DNA of 64,000 nucleotides from JAIEOG01 sp964611895. GTDB taxonomy: Bacteria; Bdellovibrionota; FAC87; UBA2466. This document shows, piece by piece, positions 43,048 to 51,755 of the stretch. The position numbers and the translations under genes are program-made. Within the stretch, counting starts at the first letter, position 1; each line of letters begins with the position of its first letter. A model generated the notes under the pieces. That model was given only the letters and a program-made list of their open reading frames with translations, ran no database searches and was not told where the DNA came from. Location: the NCBI GenBank assembly GCA_964611895.1, contig CAZTDN010000017.1, forward strand, positions 1-64,000, given 5' to 3'.

Positions 43048-43729
43048 GTTTGTTCTTAGAAATTGTAACAGAACCCGAGCTTTCCAGGAAAAATCGACAC
43101 GATTCTTTTACAGGACATTCGCTGCATAGCGGCTTACGCGCTTTGCAGAGGCGGCGGCCGTGCAAGATCAACAGGCCATTGATTGGCGCCCATTTTTCGC
43201 GCGGGAGCAGTCGCATCAAGTCCCGCTCCACGACTTCAGGGTTGAGGCTCTCAGTCCAACCCAAACGGTGGGCCACGCGTTTGACGTGTGTGTCCACGGC
43301 GATTGCTGGGAGTCCAAAGGCTTGGTTCAAAACCACGCTGGCAGTTTTTCGGCCAACGCCGCGCAGCCGAACCAATTCTTCGAGGGTCTGGGGGATTTCT
43401 CCGCGGAAATCTGTCAGTACGGACTGGGCCATTTCTTTCAGGGCCTTGGCCTTCATGCGATAAAAGCCACAAGGATGAATCAGCCGTTCAATCGATTCCA
43501 ACGGTGCCGCGGCCAGAGCGCGAGCGTCAGGGTAGGCCCTAAAAAGTGCAGGGGTAGTTTGGTTCACTCGCGCATCTGTGCATTGGGCCGAGAGAATGAC
43601 CGCGGTTAACAACTGAAAGGGGCCGTTATAGGTAAGCTCCGTTGCGGTGTTGGGATAGAGCTTCGATAGCGCTTCGAAAGTGGGCTCGATCACCACACTC
43701 CCCGGGGGGTGTTTTTTGCTTTTATGCAT
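42983..43729 (-). CDS. nth: Endonuclease III
   Basis: The product is about 248 residues and a DNA glycosylase/AP lyase for oxidised pyrimidines. Catalytic Lys128 is in the helix-hairpin-helix LRGVGRKTASVVLNQAFG, Asp146 in AIAVDTHVKRVAHRLGW, and the 4Fe-4S ligands are Cys195, Cys202, Cys205 and Cys211 (spacing 6-2-5). ATG 43729 is preferred; an upstream in-frame start adds 44 low-quality residues. The C-terminus is extended by about 30 basic residues, encoded in the 65-base overlap with the start of wzt, so nth and wzt are likely co-transcribed. Confidence 0.95.
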   Translation of the reverse strand: MHKSKKHPPGSVVIEPTFEALSKLYPNTATELTYNGPFQLLTAVILSAQCTDARVNQTTPALFRAYPDARALAAAPLESIERLIHPCGFYRMKAKALKEMAQSVLTDFRGEIPQTLEELVRLRGVGRKTASVVLNQAFGLPAIAVDTHVKRVAHRLGWTESLNPEVVERDLMRLLPREKWAPINGLLILHGRRLCKARKPLCSECPVKESCRFFLESSGSVTISKNKHDTRNSGRKSQQAVRARHAPR

Positions 43730-43800
43730 TTGGTTTCGATGTTTTAGCTCTGATCTGCCAGTTGCACAAGCAGGGCCTGCTGTGGTACTCCCCGGCCCAC

Positions 43801-45561
43801 ATGCATATTCAAAAAATTGTTCAGGGCGGGACGCTCGCGACCCTTTTTGCGGTTTCGGCACAAGCTATTGATATCAATGCCATTCAGCAGTTCTCTGCAG
43901 GGGCGGCTTGTACGCGTCTAATCACGTCGCTGGATGGAAAACAGCTTTTTTTGGATCTGATCCAAGATTTTGACTCTTCTGAGCATGTCGCTGCCCAGTC
44001 TTCGGTCCGGTCGGCCTTTTTGCAGGAGAGGCTAGAAGGTTTGCACTCGGAAGGGGAGCGATTGAACACCCCTTTGTTGGGGCAGACGCCCTTGCTGGGT
44101 GGTTTTTTGGGTATGCTCACCAGTGTCTTTGGTGGCGGAATCGACTCCGAAAAAGTTCAGGGGAACGAGCGAGAGGCTCAGTTTGTGGTTTCGCTTCGGA
44201 TGGCCGCGGACTCGTTTGGCAATCTGGCGAGGGTTCTCCAAAGGCTGGACGCGGAATTAAACCCTCGCTCTGCGGACGCCAACGTAGCGGAGTCGCCCGC
44301 GCTGCCGGGATTTTCGACCAGTTTCGATTTTTTGTTTCCGTTGTGGTTCGAACAACGCCTCGCTTTTCTTTGGGCGGATTTCGAGGGAGTTGCCACTGGC
44401 GAACATACTGAAATTCAGGAATCAAAGTTGGCGGGATTGATTTCGGGATTGGCGGCGCTGGAGCGCGAGGTGGTGGACTTTAGAGACGGTATGCGTGCAC
44501 CGCAGTGGCAGGTTCCTCAGGCCTGGCACGGGTTCTTGCGCGCTGCTGCGCGTTCCCGAACTCGGGAATTGGCAAGGCATACAGGTTCAGAGTTCCCTCG
44601 AGAAACCGAGGCGGAAAAGTCCCTCATGGCGTTGGAGGCTTCTCGTGCGATAGAAGACAAACGGACCGGCGCTACGATTTCATTGCTGGATCTCGAATCC
44701 GATTTTTTGGCAGATTACGCTTATTTCCGGAGTCAATTCGGGGCGAGGACTGCCGTCTCGCTCATGCGAGTGCGCATGCAAACGGGCGAGAGCACTTCGC
44801 AGATTCTGAGCCATTTTTCCTTGCTCAGCCAGTTATTGGACAAGGCCACCCCCTCGGAAGTCGCCATCGCTACCTTGCTGACATTTGAGCTTCGTTTGAA
44901 CGATCCGACCGAACTCGTAGCACGCCTGCGTAGTCTAAAATCTTTGAGCCAAGGAATGCCCGGCCTCGAGGGGGATTTGCCCATTTCGGCACTGTTGGTT
45001 TTATTGTCTAAAACAGCAACCGAAACGCCGGAGTCACTGATGAACCGGTATTTCAAACTGTTTACGGCTCAAAGTCAGCGCGGCGCCGAAAATGGGCTCA
45101 ATGAAACGGCTATGGCTTGGCTTGCAACGCAGTCTGGTACCGAGGGGAAGACAGCCGGGGTTTTGCAGGAAGTGGAGGCCCTTCGCACAAGCGCTCGCTG
45201 GGGAAGTTTTGCGCCCTCGTATTCCGATGAAAGCTGGTCTCTGCTTTGGTTATTGGGGGCGCGCTATCGTTTGTCTCCTGACGAGCTTGCGGATCTGTGT
45301 CGAAGGATTTCGGAAGCGCGGGGAAAAGTCCTCGAGAGTGGGCGCTTGATGACTGTGCTGGCAGTGCTACTAGAGAGAGAGCCTGTTTTCTCTGCGGTAA
45401 GTTCGGATCGCCCCGACAGGCCTTTGCCGGGGAGTATCATCACTCAGCGGGAAATTGCCCTGTACGCATCGGTTCCCTATCTGCGGATGCTTTTACCTAT
45501 CGAGGATCTTCGGCACTCCCCGCAGATACCCCAAAGCCAGGTTGCACACCGATCGGAATGA
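43801..45561 (+). CDS. Exported hypothetical protein
   Basis: The product is about 586 residues. ATG 43801 gives a signal peptide (MHIQKIVQGGTLATLFAVSAQA) with cleavage near residue 22; the open frame extends upstream but without a sensible N-terminus. The protein is largely helical, with a Gly-rich segment (about 100-120, LLGQTPLLGGFLGMLTSVFGGG) that could be membrane-associated and a long run of Leu/Arg/Glu helices to the end. No family is recognised. The 3' end overlaps the convergent J-domain-like gene by 69 bases. It may belong functionally with the exported cluster on the opposite strand, but only proximity suggests this. Confidence 0.72.
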   Translation: MHIQKIVQGGTLATLFAVSAQAIDINAIQQFSAGAACTRLITSLDGKQLFLDLIQDFDSSEHVAAQSSVRSAFLQERLEGLHSEGERLNTPLLGQTPLLGGFLGMLTSVFGGGIDSEKVQGNEREAQFVVSLRMAADSFGNLARVLQRLDAELNPRSADANVAESPALPGFSTSFDFLFPLWFEQRLAFLWADFEGVATGEHTEIQESKLAGLISGLAALEREVVDFRDGMRAPQWQVPQAWHGFLRAAARSRTRELARHTGSEFPRETEAEKSLMALEASRAIEDKRTGATISLLDLESDFLADYAYFRSQFGARTAVSLMRVRMQTGESTSQILSHFSLLSQLLDKATPSEVAIATLLTFELRLNDPTELVARLRSLKSLSQGMPGLEGDLPISALLVLLSKTATETPESLMNRYFKLFTAQSQRGAENGLNETAMAWLATQSGTEGKTAGVLQEVEALRTSARWGSFAPSYSDESWSLLWLLGARYRLSPDELADLCRRISEARGKVLESGRLMTVLAVLLEREPVFSAVSSDRPDRPLPGSIITQREIALYASVPYLRMLLPIEDLRHSPQIPQSQVAHRSE

Positions 45562-46524
45562 CTTTAAAAGCTTGTGCGGAGGTTTGCTCTTTTCTTCGGC
45601 AAAGAATCCCCCGCGTTGTTTCAGCCTGGCTTCGAGCTCTTGAATACGATTCAAAACGTGGTTCCGATGTGCCGCCGCACCTGGAGTGAGAGATCTTGGA
45701 TTCAGTGCGCTGAGTGCATCGCGGTGTTTGGTGAAAGTACTCTTGATCAGTTCCTCGGTAGCTCCTCCAGGTTGAGCCCGAGTTGCCCACCGAAGTGCCT
45801 GCTGCTCAAGAAGGTTCCAATACGCTTCAATGAGAACCGTTCGCTTGGTCCCGGTAGAAGGGTCAAAGAACGCTTCGGTGTCGGCCAAAAAAGCCGGGAG
45901 GTTTTCGGTGGCGGATCCTCGCCAACGTTCCAGAACTCCATTCGCCAGGCGGTCGGTCTCGGTAATTCGGTGACTTGCTCGTCCTTGGAGGTAGAGCAGG
46001 CGTTCCTCTCGGTTCTCGAGAGTTTCGTACGCCTCGCCGAGCGCGAGCAATTTATCGAAGTCTTCGGCATTGTCGATCAGCGCGTAGAGATAGGCATTCT
46101 TTAGTAGAGGTTTAGAAAAGGTATCTTCGTTGAGTCCAAGCCGGGTGAAGTAGTCAGGATGATCTGGACGGGCTGTACCAATCGCCGGTAGGCGCCGATG
46201 TGTCTGAGTGTAATCGTACGCCGCTCGTAGAGTGGGGTTGCTCAGGACATGGTACGCTTTTTCAATGGCGCGCAGGCGCTCGGGGTTTGCGGCGGCGTCT
46301 TGGCGGGCTTGGTGGTAATAAGCTTCGAGCACCAAGGGGCTCGAATTTTCAGGTGCTTTCAGTACCTGATAGAGCGAGTCACTACAGGGGCAACGGGTGG
46401 GGAGGATCAGCCGACCGACTTGCACGAGTCCAATACACGCCAGTGCGCCCAACACCCCCATGGCGAGGATCGATCCCAGGGAGCGCTTCGGATTGCGGTT
46501 CTTCTTATTCTTGGGCGATTTCAC
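45493..46524 (-). CDS. Membrane-anchored protein with two J-domain-like segments lacking HPD
   Basis: The product is 343 residues. A basic N-terminus (MKSPKNKKNRNPKR) and one hydrophobic segment (about 15-42) predict an inner-membrane anchor with the rest outside the cytoplasm. Residues about 46-110 look like a DnaJ J-domain (LYQVLKAP, then AIEKAYHVLSNPTLRAAYDY). Residues about 122-180 look like a second (YFTRLGLNED, then LALGEAYETLENREERLLYL). Neither has the HPD tripeptide needed to stimulate Hsp70, so a structural role is more likely than classical co-chaperone activity. The remainder is charged and helical. It overlaps the upstream gene by 20 bases and the convergent gene by 69. Confidence 0.68.
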   Translation of the reverse strand: MKSPKNKKNRNPKRSLGSILAMGVLGALACIGLVQVGRLILPTRCPCSDSLYQVLKAPENSSPLVLEAYYHQARQDAAANPERLRAIEKAYHVLSNPTLRAAYDYTQTHRRLPAIGTARPDHPDYFTRLGLNEDTFSKPLLKNAYLYALIDNAEDFDKLLALGEAYETLENREERLLYLQGRASHRITETDRLANGVLERWRGSATENLPAFLADTEAFFDPSTGTKRTVLIEAYWNLLEQQALRWATRAQPGGATEELIKSTFTKHRDALSALNPRSLTPGAAAHRNHVLNRIQELEARLKQRGGFFAEEKSKPPHKLLKSFRSVCNLALGYLRGVPKILDR

Positions 46525-47974
46525 GTCGGGCGCTTTCTAGGTTGGCAAAACCAGCACTGCAGTCATAGGTCGCGGCGGTTCCAATAAAGGAACGTACCGC
46601 TTTTCTTTCGTTGATCTGTTTTCCAGGCGATAGAAAAGCATCCCGCATTTCGACAGAGACGGGCAATTTGCCCAGAGATTTTCGCCCCTCGGGAGAATGG
46701 GCGGCATCGTACAGTGTGAATCGAAGCATCTTAGAGCTGCCGTCGGACTGCTGCTCCTGCCAATAATCCACCAGAGCGCGTCCATCGGGCAGAGTCACCG
46801 TAGTCGGGCTCGTGCCGTCAGGCGTTCCCTGTACGATCTTTGGCGTGCGGGAGGGTTTGGATCGGAACACTGTGCTCGACGTCAGAAGTACGGGCGTGCT
46901 GTTTGTCGAATAGAGGCCAAAACGGTCGCTTTTTACTTCTTCGGTCCCATGTTCCGCTCGGGTGAGCATATTCGGAGCCAAAAACGCATCGCGGAAATTC
47001 CACCCGAGATCGAGTTGCTTTATCGCCTTGCGGCCTTCAGCCGTTTGCGCAGCGGGGTAGAGTACAAAGCGGCTCAAGCTGACATCGCCATTGGGTTGTT
47101 TCTCCGTCCAGAAATCCACGACCGGTTGTCCGTCTTTCAAGCTGACGGCATGGGGGTGTAGGCCATCCAGATCTCCTGCATCCCAGCGAATCGTGGGCGG
47201 GTGAGCTTCAATGGCGCGAGCCAGTTTCTCCACCCCGGTTTGGGTGCGAAACAGGCTTTGGTAAAACCTATCGACGCCCATTTTGCGAATGAGCGGTGAG
47301 GCGATTTTCAATGCCATTTTTTCGACTTTATATAAACCGCGTTGCACGCTGGGTTGAACGATCAGGGCACCCACGATCAGACAGCCTGTTTCAGTGAGCA
47401 AATCAATCGGAGTTCCCGTTGGCACAGGGAAAACGAGCAAGCCCCCGTAGCCCGTCAGGGTTTTGCCGACGGCTCCGCCAATGCTATTGCCAATGCTGAT
47501 CAAGGTGGGCCCGAGCACAGTGGATTCCAGCACATGAATGCCTCCAGTGGCGATGCCGGTATTGGCGATGACCACTTTGAGCGGTACCGAAGCCACTTTT
47601 TCTTTTTCGCTGGAGGTATTGTATTGCCGTGCCGCTACACGGTAACGGTTCCAAAAATTGAAACGGTTCTTAGTCTCTTCCCAACGCTCTTTCCACCACG
47701 AGTTTGGCTTGGGGGTACTGAACTCGCCTTCGAGTTCCATTTTTTCAGAAAGCGTTTGCACCAGTCCGACGAAAGGGTTTTCGGGTTTTACCAGCTCCAC
47801 AGTTACGTCTGACCCAGGGGTGAGCTCGCCTGCAATCTCCGTGGGCTTTTGCAGCAAGTCCTGTGCTTTGGAGGTGTCTTGCTGGGTAGTCTCGGCAAAC
47901 CCCGGCCTTGCCCAGCTCGTGAGGGTAGCAAAGACCAAAAGGCTCAGTGTCCATTTTACAAATTGGGGGCGCAT
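46505..47974 (-). CDS. Exported protein with internal duplication
   Basis: The product is 489 residues with a signal peptide ending PGFA (cleavage near residue 27). Residues 135-210 are Gly/Ile/Val-rich and hydrophobic and may associate with a membrane. Residues about 274-340 and 390-457 are a clear duplication: both contain V-x-L-x-DG, V-D-W/Y-like aromatic pairs, E-x-Q, a RF-x-LY-x-AA stretch, EGRK and RDAFL-x-P at matching spacing. The repeated unit of about 67 residues is not one I recognise. Upstream is a GTTTTGCAAAAC palindrome. It is the middle gene of the minus-strand group with the J-like and kinase genes. Confidence 0.72.
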   Translation of the reverse strand: MRPQFVKWTLSLLVFATLTSWARPGFAETTQQDTSKAQDLLQKPTEIAGELTPGSDVTVELVKPENPFVGLVQTLSEKMELEGEFSTPKPNSWWKERWEETKNRFNFWNRYRVAARQYNTSSEKEKVASVPLKVVIANTGIATGGIHVLESTVLGPTLISIGNSIGGAVGKTLTGYGGLLVFPVPTGTPIDLLTETGCLIVGALIVQPSVQRGLYKVEKMALKIASPLIRKMGVDRFYQSLFRTQTGVEKLARAIEAHPPTIRWDAGDLDGLHPHAVSLKDGQPVVDFWTEKQPNGDVSLSRFVLYPAAQTAEGRKAIKQLDLGWNFRDAFLAPNMLTRAEHGTEEVKSDRFGLYSTNSTPVLLTSSTVFRSKPSRTPKIVQGTPDGTSPTTVTLPDGRALVDYWQEQQSDGSSKMLRFTLYDAAHSPEGRKSLGKLPVSVEMRDAFLSPGKQINERKAVRSFIGTAATYDCSAGFANLESARREIAQE

Positions 47975-47985
47975 ATGGTCTTAGT

Positions 47986-47997
47986 GTTTTGCAAAAC
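47986..47997. promoter_or_regulatory. Palindrome upstream of the duplicated-domain gene
   Basis: GTTTTGCAAAAC is a perfect 12-base palindrome 12 bases before the start of the gene at 46505-47974, in the 122-base spacer behind the kinase gene. It could be an operator. No matching regulator is known to me. Confidence 0.3.
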
Positions 47998-48096
47998 GAG
48001 TTCCATAAAAATGCAGCCGAAGAATCAGGGGTTAGCGTGTATTCCGTCGGCGGTCAGTGGCTAGGGACTAGGCAAACGTCCCAAAGATTCGAAGCG

Positions 48097-49641
48097 TCAG
48101 TGAAGAATTTCTTGGATCTTGCCCTGTTTTTGAAGTGCATAAATGCGAGCCGCTAGGCGTTGGTAGCGCAGCTCGTGGTGTGGCCCCGAAGTTCCCAGTG
48201 CCGTCGGGTGACGGTAGTAAACCTGAGTCACTCCAAAATACTCGACCATTTTGCGGGCGATGGTTTCCACTTCGGTTTTTGTCAAACCCAGCCCAGGGTT
48301 CGTATCCGAAGCGATATCAAACTTATCAATGAGAAAAGAAGAATTCAGAATTTCTAGAGTGAGTTTGCCCATCTCTTCATTCTGCAATCGGCTACCAGGC
48401 GCCGCTCGTCGGTAGTTCCGCATCAGTTCCCGTCCAAAGCTCTGGAGGAAGGCGGGGATGTTTTCAGTCTTGGCGCGTTGGATGAGGTCCCAACGATCTT
48501 GCACGGTTTGTGGAACCAAACTCCATTCCACTGCGGCGATCAGGCGCTGGCGTTCCATCTCGGCAGATCCGCTGGGGAGGGAGGGGTAATATTTTTCTTC
48601 GTCCAGCGCACCGGATGGTTCGCTATAGCTATGGCGGTAATGGTCTGGATCTTCTGGGTGTGGAACGGGATCGATAGTGCTGCCATTCGCCGAGCCATCC
48701 GAGACAGCGCTCGAGGGATTGGGATTGAGTTTATGCAAAAGTACCGTGAGCTGATCGGTAGGCTCAGGACGGGCTTTGGGGATCAGATTTCGAATGACCA
48801 TGCGACCATCTGCAGCGCTTTCGGGTTCAGGCAGACCCAAATAGTATTCTCGCATTTCCCAGTCCATGCGTCTGAGTGCGTAGACGTCGTCAGCGGGCGA
48901 CTGGCGGCCTAGGTCCAGACGTTCAGGGGCGACGTACCCCAGAGTGAATCCCTGGTTATCAGGCAAAACAGAGCGCGTTTTGCCGTTCTCCAGTACCCGC
49001 GCGGAGGAGCCCCAGTCGATAATTCGGACGACAGGACGGTTGTGTTCATACTGAACCATGATGTTGTCGGGCTTAAGATCCAAGTGCCAGACACCCTGGG
49101 CGTGCACAAAAGCCATTTGCTCGTAGATCTGTTTTTGAATGGCTTCCGCGATGGCTTGGCGCTGAGCGGATGTCCCCGCCGTGTTTTTGAGTACCTGCGA
49201 AAGCGGGTAGCCAGCAATGAAGGGCATTTCGATCCCCTTCACCATTTGGTGATCGGGGTGTTCGGAGTCGACTATCTTGGCATGGGAAAAGCGTTTTTCC
49301 ATGGGGTCTTGTTGCGCCAAAAAGTTCATGATCTCGACTTCGCGCTCCAACCCACTGATAAAGGGTTCGTGCTGTCGCAGCGAGATCTTCACCGCGCGCT
49401 TTGAGCCGTCCTTTTCAGCCTTGAGTACGACTCCCATCCCTCCTGAGCGAATTTCCTCGATGTTCTGGTACCCATTATTTCGCAGGGCGCTTGTCCCTAA
49501 GAGCACAATGTCTGCTTTGTGGAGTTTTCGCGTTTGAAACGGTTTGAAGTCGCAAGTCGTTTGGGATTGGGGGGAACTCCCCACTGCAGAAACGCCGATG
49601 AGGAACAAGAACAAAATAGAATGTAAAACTCGCGTACCCAT
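48097..49641 (-). CDS. Eukaryotic-like Ser/Thr protein kinase with N-terminal signal sequence
   Basis: The product is about 514 residues from ATG 49641. The N-terminus (MGTRVLHSILFLFLIGVSAVGSS) reads as a signal peptide. The kinase domain is intact: glycine loop IRSGGMGVVLKAE, Lys85 in RAVKISL, catalytic HLDLKPDNIMV (Asp188, Asn193), metal-binding Asp209 in IIDWGSS and APE at 238-240. The rest is a Pro/Ser-rich linker and a helical C-terminal domain of no known family. A longer frame adds another hydrophobic segment, but the basic residues between the two predict that the kinase still faces outward. No strong ribosome site marks any start. An exported active kinase is unusual. Confidence 0.78.
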   Translation of the reverse strand: MGTRVLHSILFLFLIGVSAVGSSPQSQTTCDFKPFQTRKLHKADIVLLGTSALRNNGYQNIEEIRSGGMGVVLKAEKDGSKRAVKISLRQHEPFISGLEREVEIMNFLAQQDPMEKRFSHAKIVDSEHPDHQMVKGIEMPFIAGYPLSQVLKNTAGTSAQRQAIAEAIQKQIYEQMAFVHAQGVWHLDLKPDNIMVQYEHNRPVVRIIDWGSSARVLENGKTRSVLPDNQGFTLGYVAPERLDLGRQSPADDVYALRRMDWEMREYYLGLPEPESAADGRMVIRNLIPKARPEPTDQLTVLLHKLNPNPSSAVSDGSANGSTIDPVPHPEDPDHYRHSYSEPSGALDEEKYYPSLPSGSAEMERQRLIAAVEWSLVPQTVQDRWDLIQRAKTENIPAFLQSFGRELMRNYRRAAPGSRLQNEEMGKLTLEILNSSFLIDKFDIASDTNPGLGLTKTEVETIARKMVEYFGVTQVYYRHPTALGTSGPHHELRYQRLAARIYALQKQGKIQEILH

Positions 49642-49867
49642 CCGTAGTCTAAAGGGATGCAAGACTGGAACCACGTTGAACGCGATAACCAAGAGAATAC
49701 ACCCGGAAAATACGGGCAATTTCATTGGCTTAGCAAGGGTTTGTGGGAGGTGGGTTGGCGGGCATAAAAACCCGTCCAACATTTAGGCGGTTTTTCGAAA
49801 TAGACTAGGTCGCCAGGCGGGAGTAGGCTGTCTCCGCCCTAAATTTACGTTTGAGGAGATTCACCGT

Positions 49868-50566
49868 ATGAAGATTGCAATCTATGCTGATGGTGCCAAC
49901 CGCGCAGATATGTTGAAGCGCTACAAAGAACGTCTGGTGAGCGGCTTCACCACCAACCCAAGCCTAATGGTCAAAGCCGGTATCAAAGACTACGCAGGTT
50001 TTGCTAAGGAAATTCTTCAAGACATTACGGATATGTCTATTTCGTTCGAAGTATTTTCGGATGAATTTCCGGAAATGGAACGCCAAGCACTCAAAATCAA
50101 CGAGTATGGCAAAAACGTTTATGTGAAAATTCCAATCAGCAATACCAAGGGTGAATCCGCTTTGCCACTTTGCAGGCGCCTTTTGGACAAGGGGCTCAAG
50201 CTGAACGTCACCGCGATCTTGACCGATCACCAGGTCCGCGCACTGCACGAAATTCTCAAACCCCAGGACGATGTCATCGTATCCATTTTCGCGGGCCGCA
50301 TTGCGGACACCGGTGTGGATCCGATTCCTTTGATGAAGCAAGCCGTGCAGATGTACAAAGACAAACCCGGTGCCAAAATCCTCTGGGCCAGCACTCGGGA
50401 AGTTTTGAATATTTACCAGGCAGAATGGGCCGGTTGCCACATCATCACGGTCACGGATGACCTCATCAGCAAACTCTCCCTTCAGGGCAAGAACCTAGAA
50501 GAGTATTCTCTCGACACGGTTAAAATGTTTTACCAAGACGCCAAAAAGGCAGGGTTTAGCATTTGA
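49868..50566 (+). CDS. Transaldolase-like / fructose-6-phosphate aldolase family (TalC-type)
   Basis: The product is 232 residues, the size of the short transaldolase (TalC/FSA) group. The Schiff-base Lys87 is in NVYVKIPIS, with SGFTTNPSLM at the N-terminus, KLNVTAILTDHQV, and SIFAGRIADTG carrying the phosphate-binding Arg. GAGGAG precedes the ATG by nine bases; a small hairpin (GGCGGGAG/CTCCGCC, 49816-49838) lies in the leader. The stop overlaps the start of the GmhB-GmhA fusion. Transaldolase produces sedoheptulose 7-phosphate, the substrate of GmhA, so this gene probably feeds heptose synthesis directly. Confidence 0.9.
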   Translation: MKIAIYADGANRADMLKRYKERLVSGFTTNPSLMVKAGIKDYAGFAKEILQDITDMSISFEVFSDEFPEMERQALKINEYGKNVYVKIPISNTKGESALPLCRRLLDKGLKLNVTAILTDHQVRALHEILKPQDDVIVSIFAGRIADTGVDPIPLMKQAVQMYKDKPGAKILWASTREVLNIYQAEWAGCHIITVTDDLISKLSLQGKNLEEYSLDTVKMFYQDAKKAGFSI

Positions 50567-51753
50567 GCCGCGGACTCATTTTCTTGGATCGGGATGGGGT
50601 GATCAACGAGGTGGTCACCGATCCCGAACAGGGGACGATCAATAGCCCATTAAACGCGGGTCAGGTGGTATTACGGCCTGGAGCCGGTAAAGCGGTGCGT
50701 GAGCTGCATGAACTGGGCTACACGACGGTTATCGTTTCCAACCAACCCGCGTGGGCCAAGGGTTCGACTACCAAAACCAATTTGGACAACGTACACGCCC
50801 GAGTTTTGGAATTGCTTGCACTGGAAGGTGCTAGTATTTCGAGTTCACACCTGTGCTTTCACAGGGCAGAAGATCTCTGTGCTTGTCGAAAGCCCCGGAC
50901 AGGGCTCTTGGAGCAGGCGTGGAACGAGCACTCTGGTTTTGAAAAAAAAGACGCTTGGATGGTGGGCGATGGGATCACCGATCTCCAAGCGGGTGAAGAG
51001 TTTGGGGTCCGCACAGTTTATATCGGCGCACGCAAAACCGACGCTCTGAACTGGATGCACGACAAAAATGTGCAACCAACGCTTTGGTGCAAAGGGCTCC
51101 CTGAGTTCGTTGCGATTTTGAAAGCTAAAGGAGAACTAGAAATGGAACCGCATTTTTCAAGTGTGTTTTTGGAAGAAACCATCGGAGCGATCAAGAGCAT
51201 TGATACGGAACAAATCGAAGCCATGGCGCACGGGCTCGCCGAAGTACGCAAGGCGGGGGGGCGTTTGTTTATTTTGGGGGTAGGTGGCTCCGCTGGCCAC
51301 GCAAGTCACGCAGTGAATGACTTTAGAAAAATTTGCGGATTCGAAGCTTATTGCCCCACGGACAATGTCTCGGAACTCACCGCACGCATCAACGACGATG
51401 GGTGGGACACGTGCTTTTCCGGCTGGCTTGAGGGTTCCCGTCTAGACTCCAAAGACGGGATTTTGGTTTTCTCCGTCGGCGGCGGCAATCGAGAAAAAAA
51501 TGTCTCCACGAGTTTGGTGCGTGCGCTGGAACTCGCACTGGAGCGGAAGGCCAAAGTCTTCGGTATTGTCGGCAAAGATGGCGGCTTTACCAAGCAAGCC
51601 GCTGAGGCCTGCGTCCTCATCCCGGTCATTTCGGATAAGCGCATCACACCCCACACCGAAGGTCTTTGCGCTGTGGTTTGGCACTTGTTGGTCAGTCACC
51701 CCGCGCTTCAACTCAAAGCGACCAAGTGGGAATCCGTAGCGCAGAGAGTTTAG
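50563..51753 (+). CDS. gmhB-gmhA: Fused heptose-bisphosphate phosphatase and sedoheptulose-7-phosphate isomerase (GmhB-GmhA)
   Basis: The product is 396 residues with two enzymes of the heptose pathway in one chain. Residues 1-180 are a HAD phosphatase of the GmhB type: Asp9 and Asp11 in FLDRDGVIN, the zinc motif with CFH and CACRKP, and MVGDGITDLQAG. Residues about 195-396 are a SIS-domain isomerase of the GmhA type: LFILGVGGSAGHASHAVNDF, FSVGGGN and the CVLIPV...HTEGLCAVVWHLL helix. GmhA acts first and GmhB third in the pathway. The start is TTG 50563, overlapping the transaldolase stop (TTGA). HddC follows two bases after the stop. Confidence 0.92.
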   Translation: MSRGLIFLDRDGVINEVVTDPEQGTINSPLNAGQVVLRPGAGKAVRELHELGYTTVIVSNQPAWAKGSTTKTNLDNVHARVLELLALEGASISSSHLCFHRAEDLCACRKPRTGLLEQAWNEHSGFEKKDAWMVGDGITDLQAGEEFGVRTVYIGARKTDALNWMHDKNVQPTLWCKGLPEFVAILKAKGELEMEPHFSSVFLEETIGAIKSIDTEQIEAMAHGLAEVRKAGGRLFILGVGGSAGHASHAVNDFRKICGFEAYCPTDNVSELTARINDDGWDTCFSGWLEGSRLDSKDGILVFSVGGGNREKNVSTSLVRALELALERKAKVFGIVGKDGGFTKQAAEACVLIPVISDKRITPHTEGLCAVVWHLLVSHPALQLKATKWESVAQRV

Positions 51754-51755
51754 CG

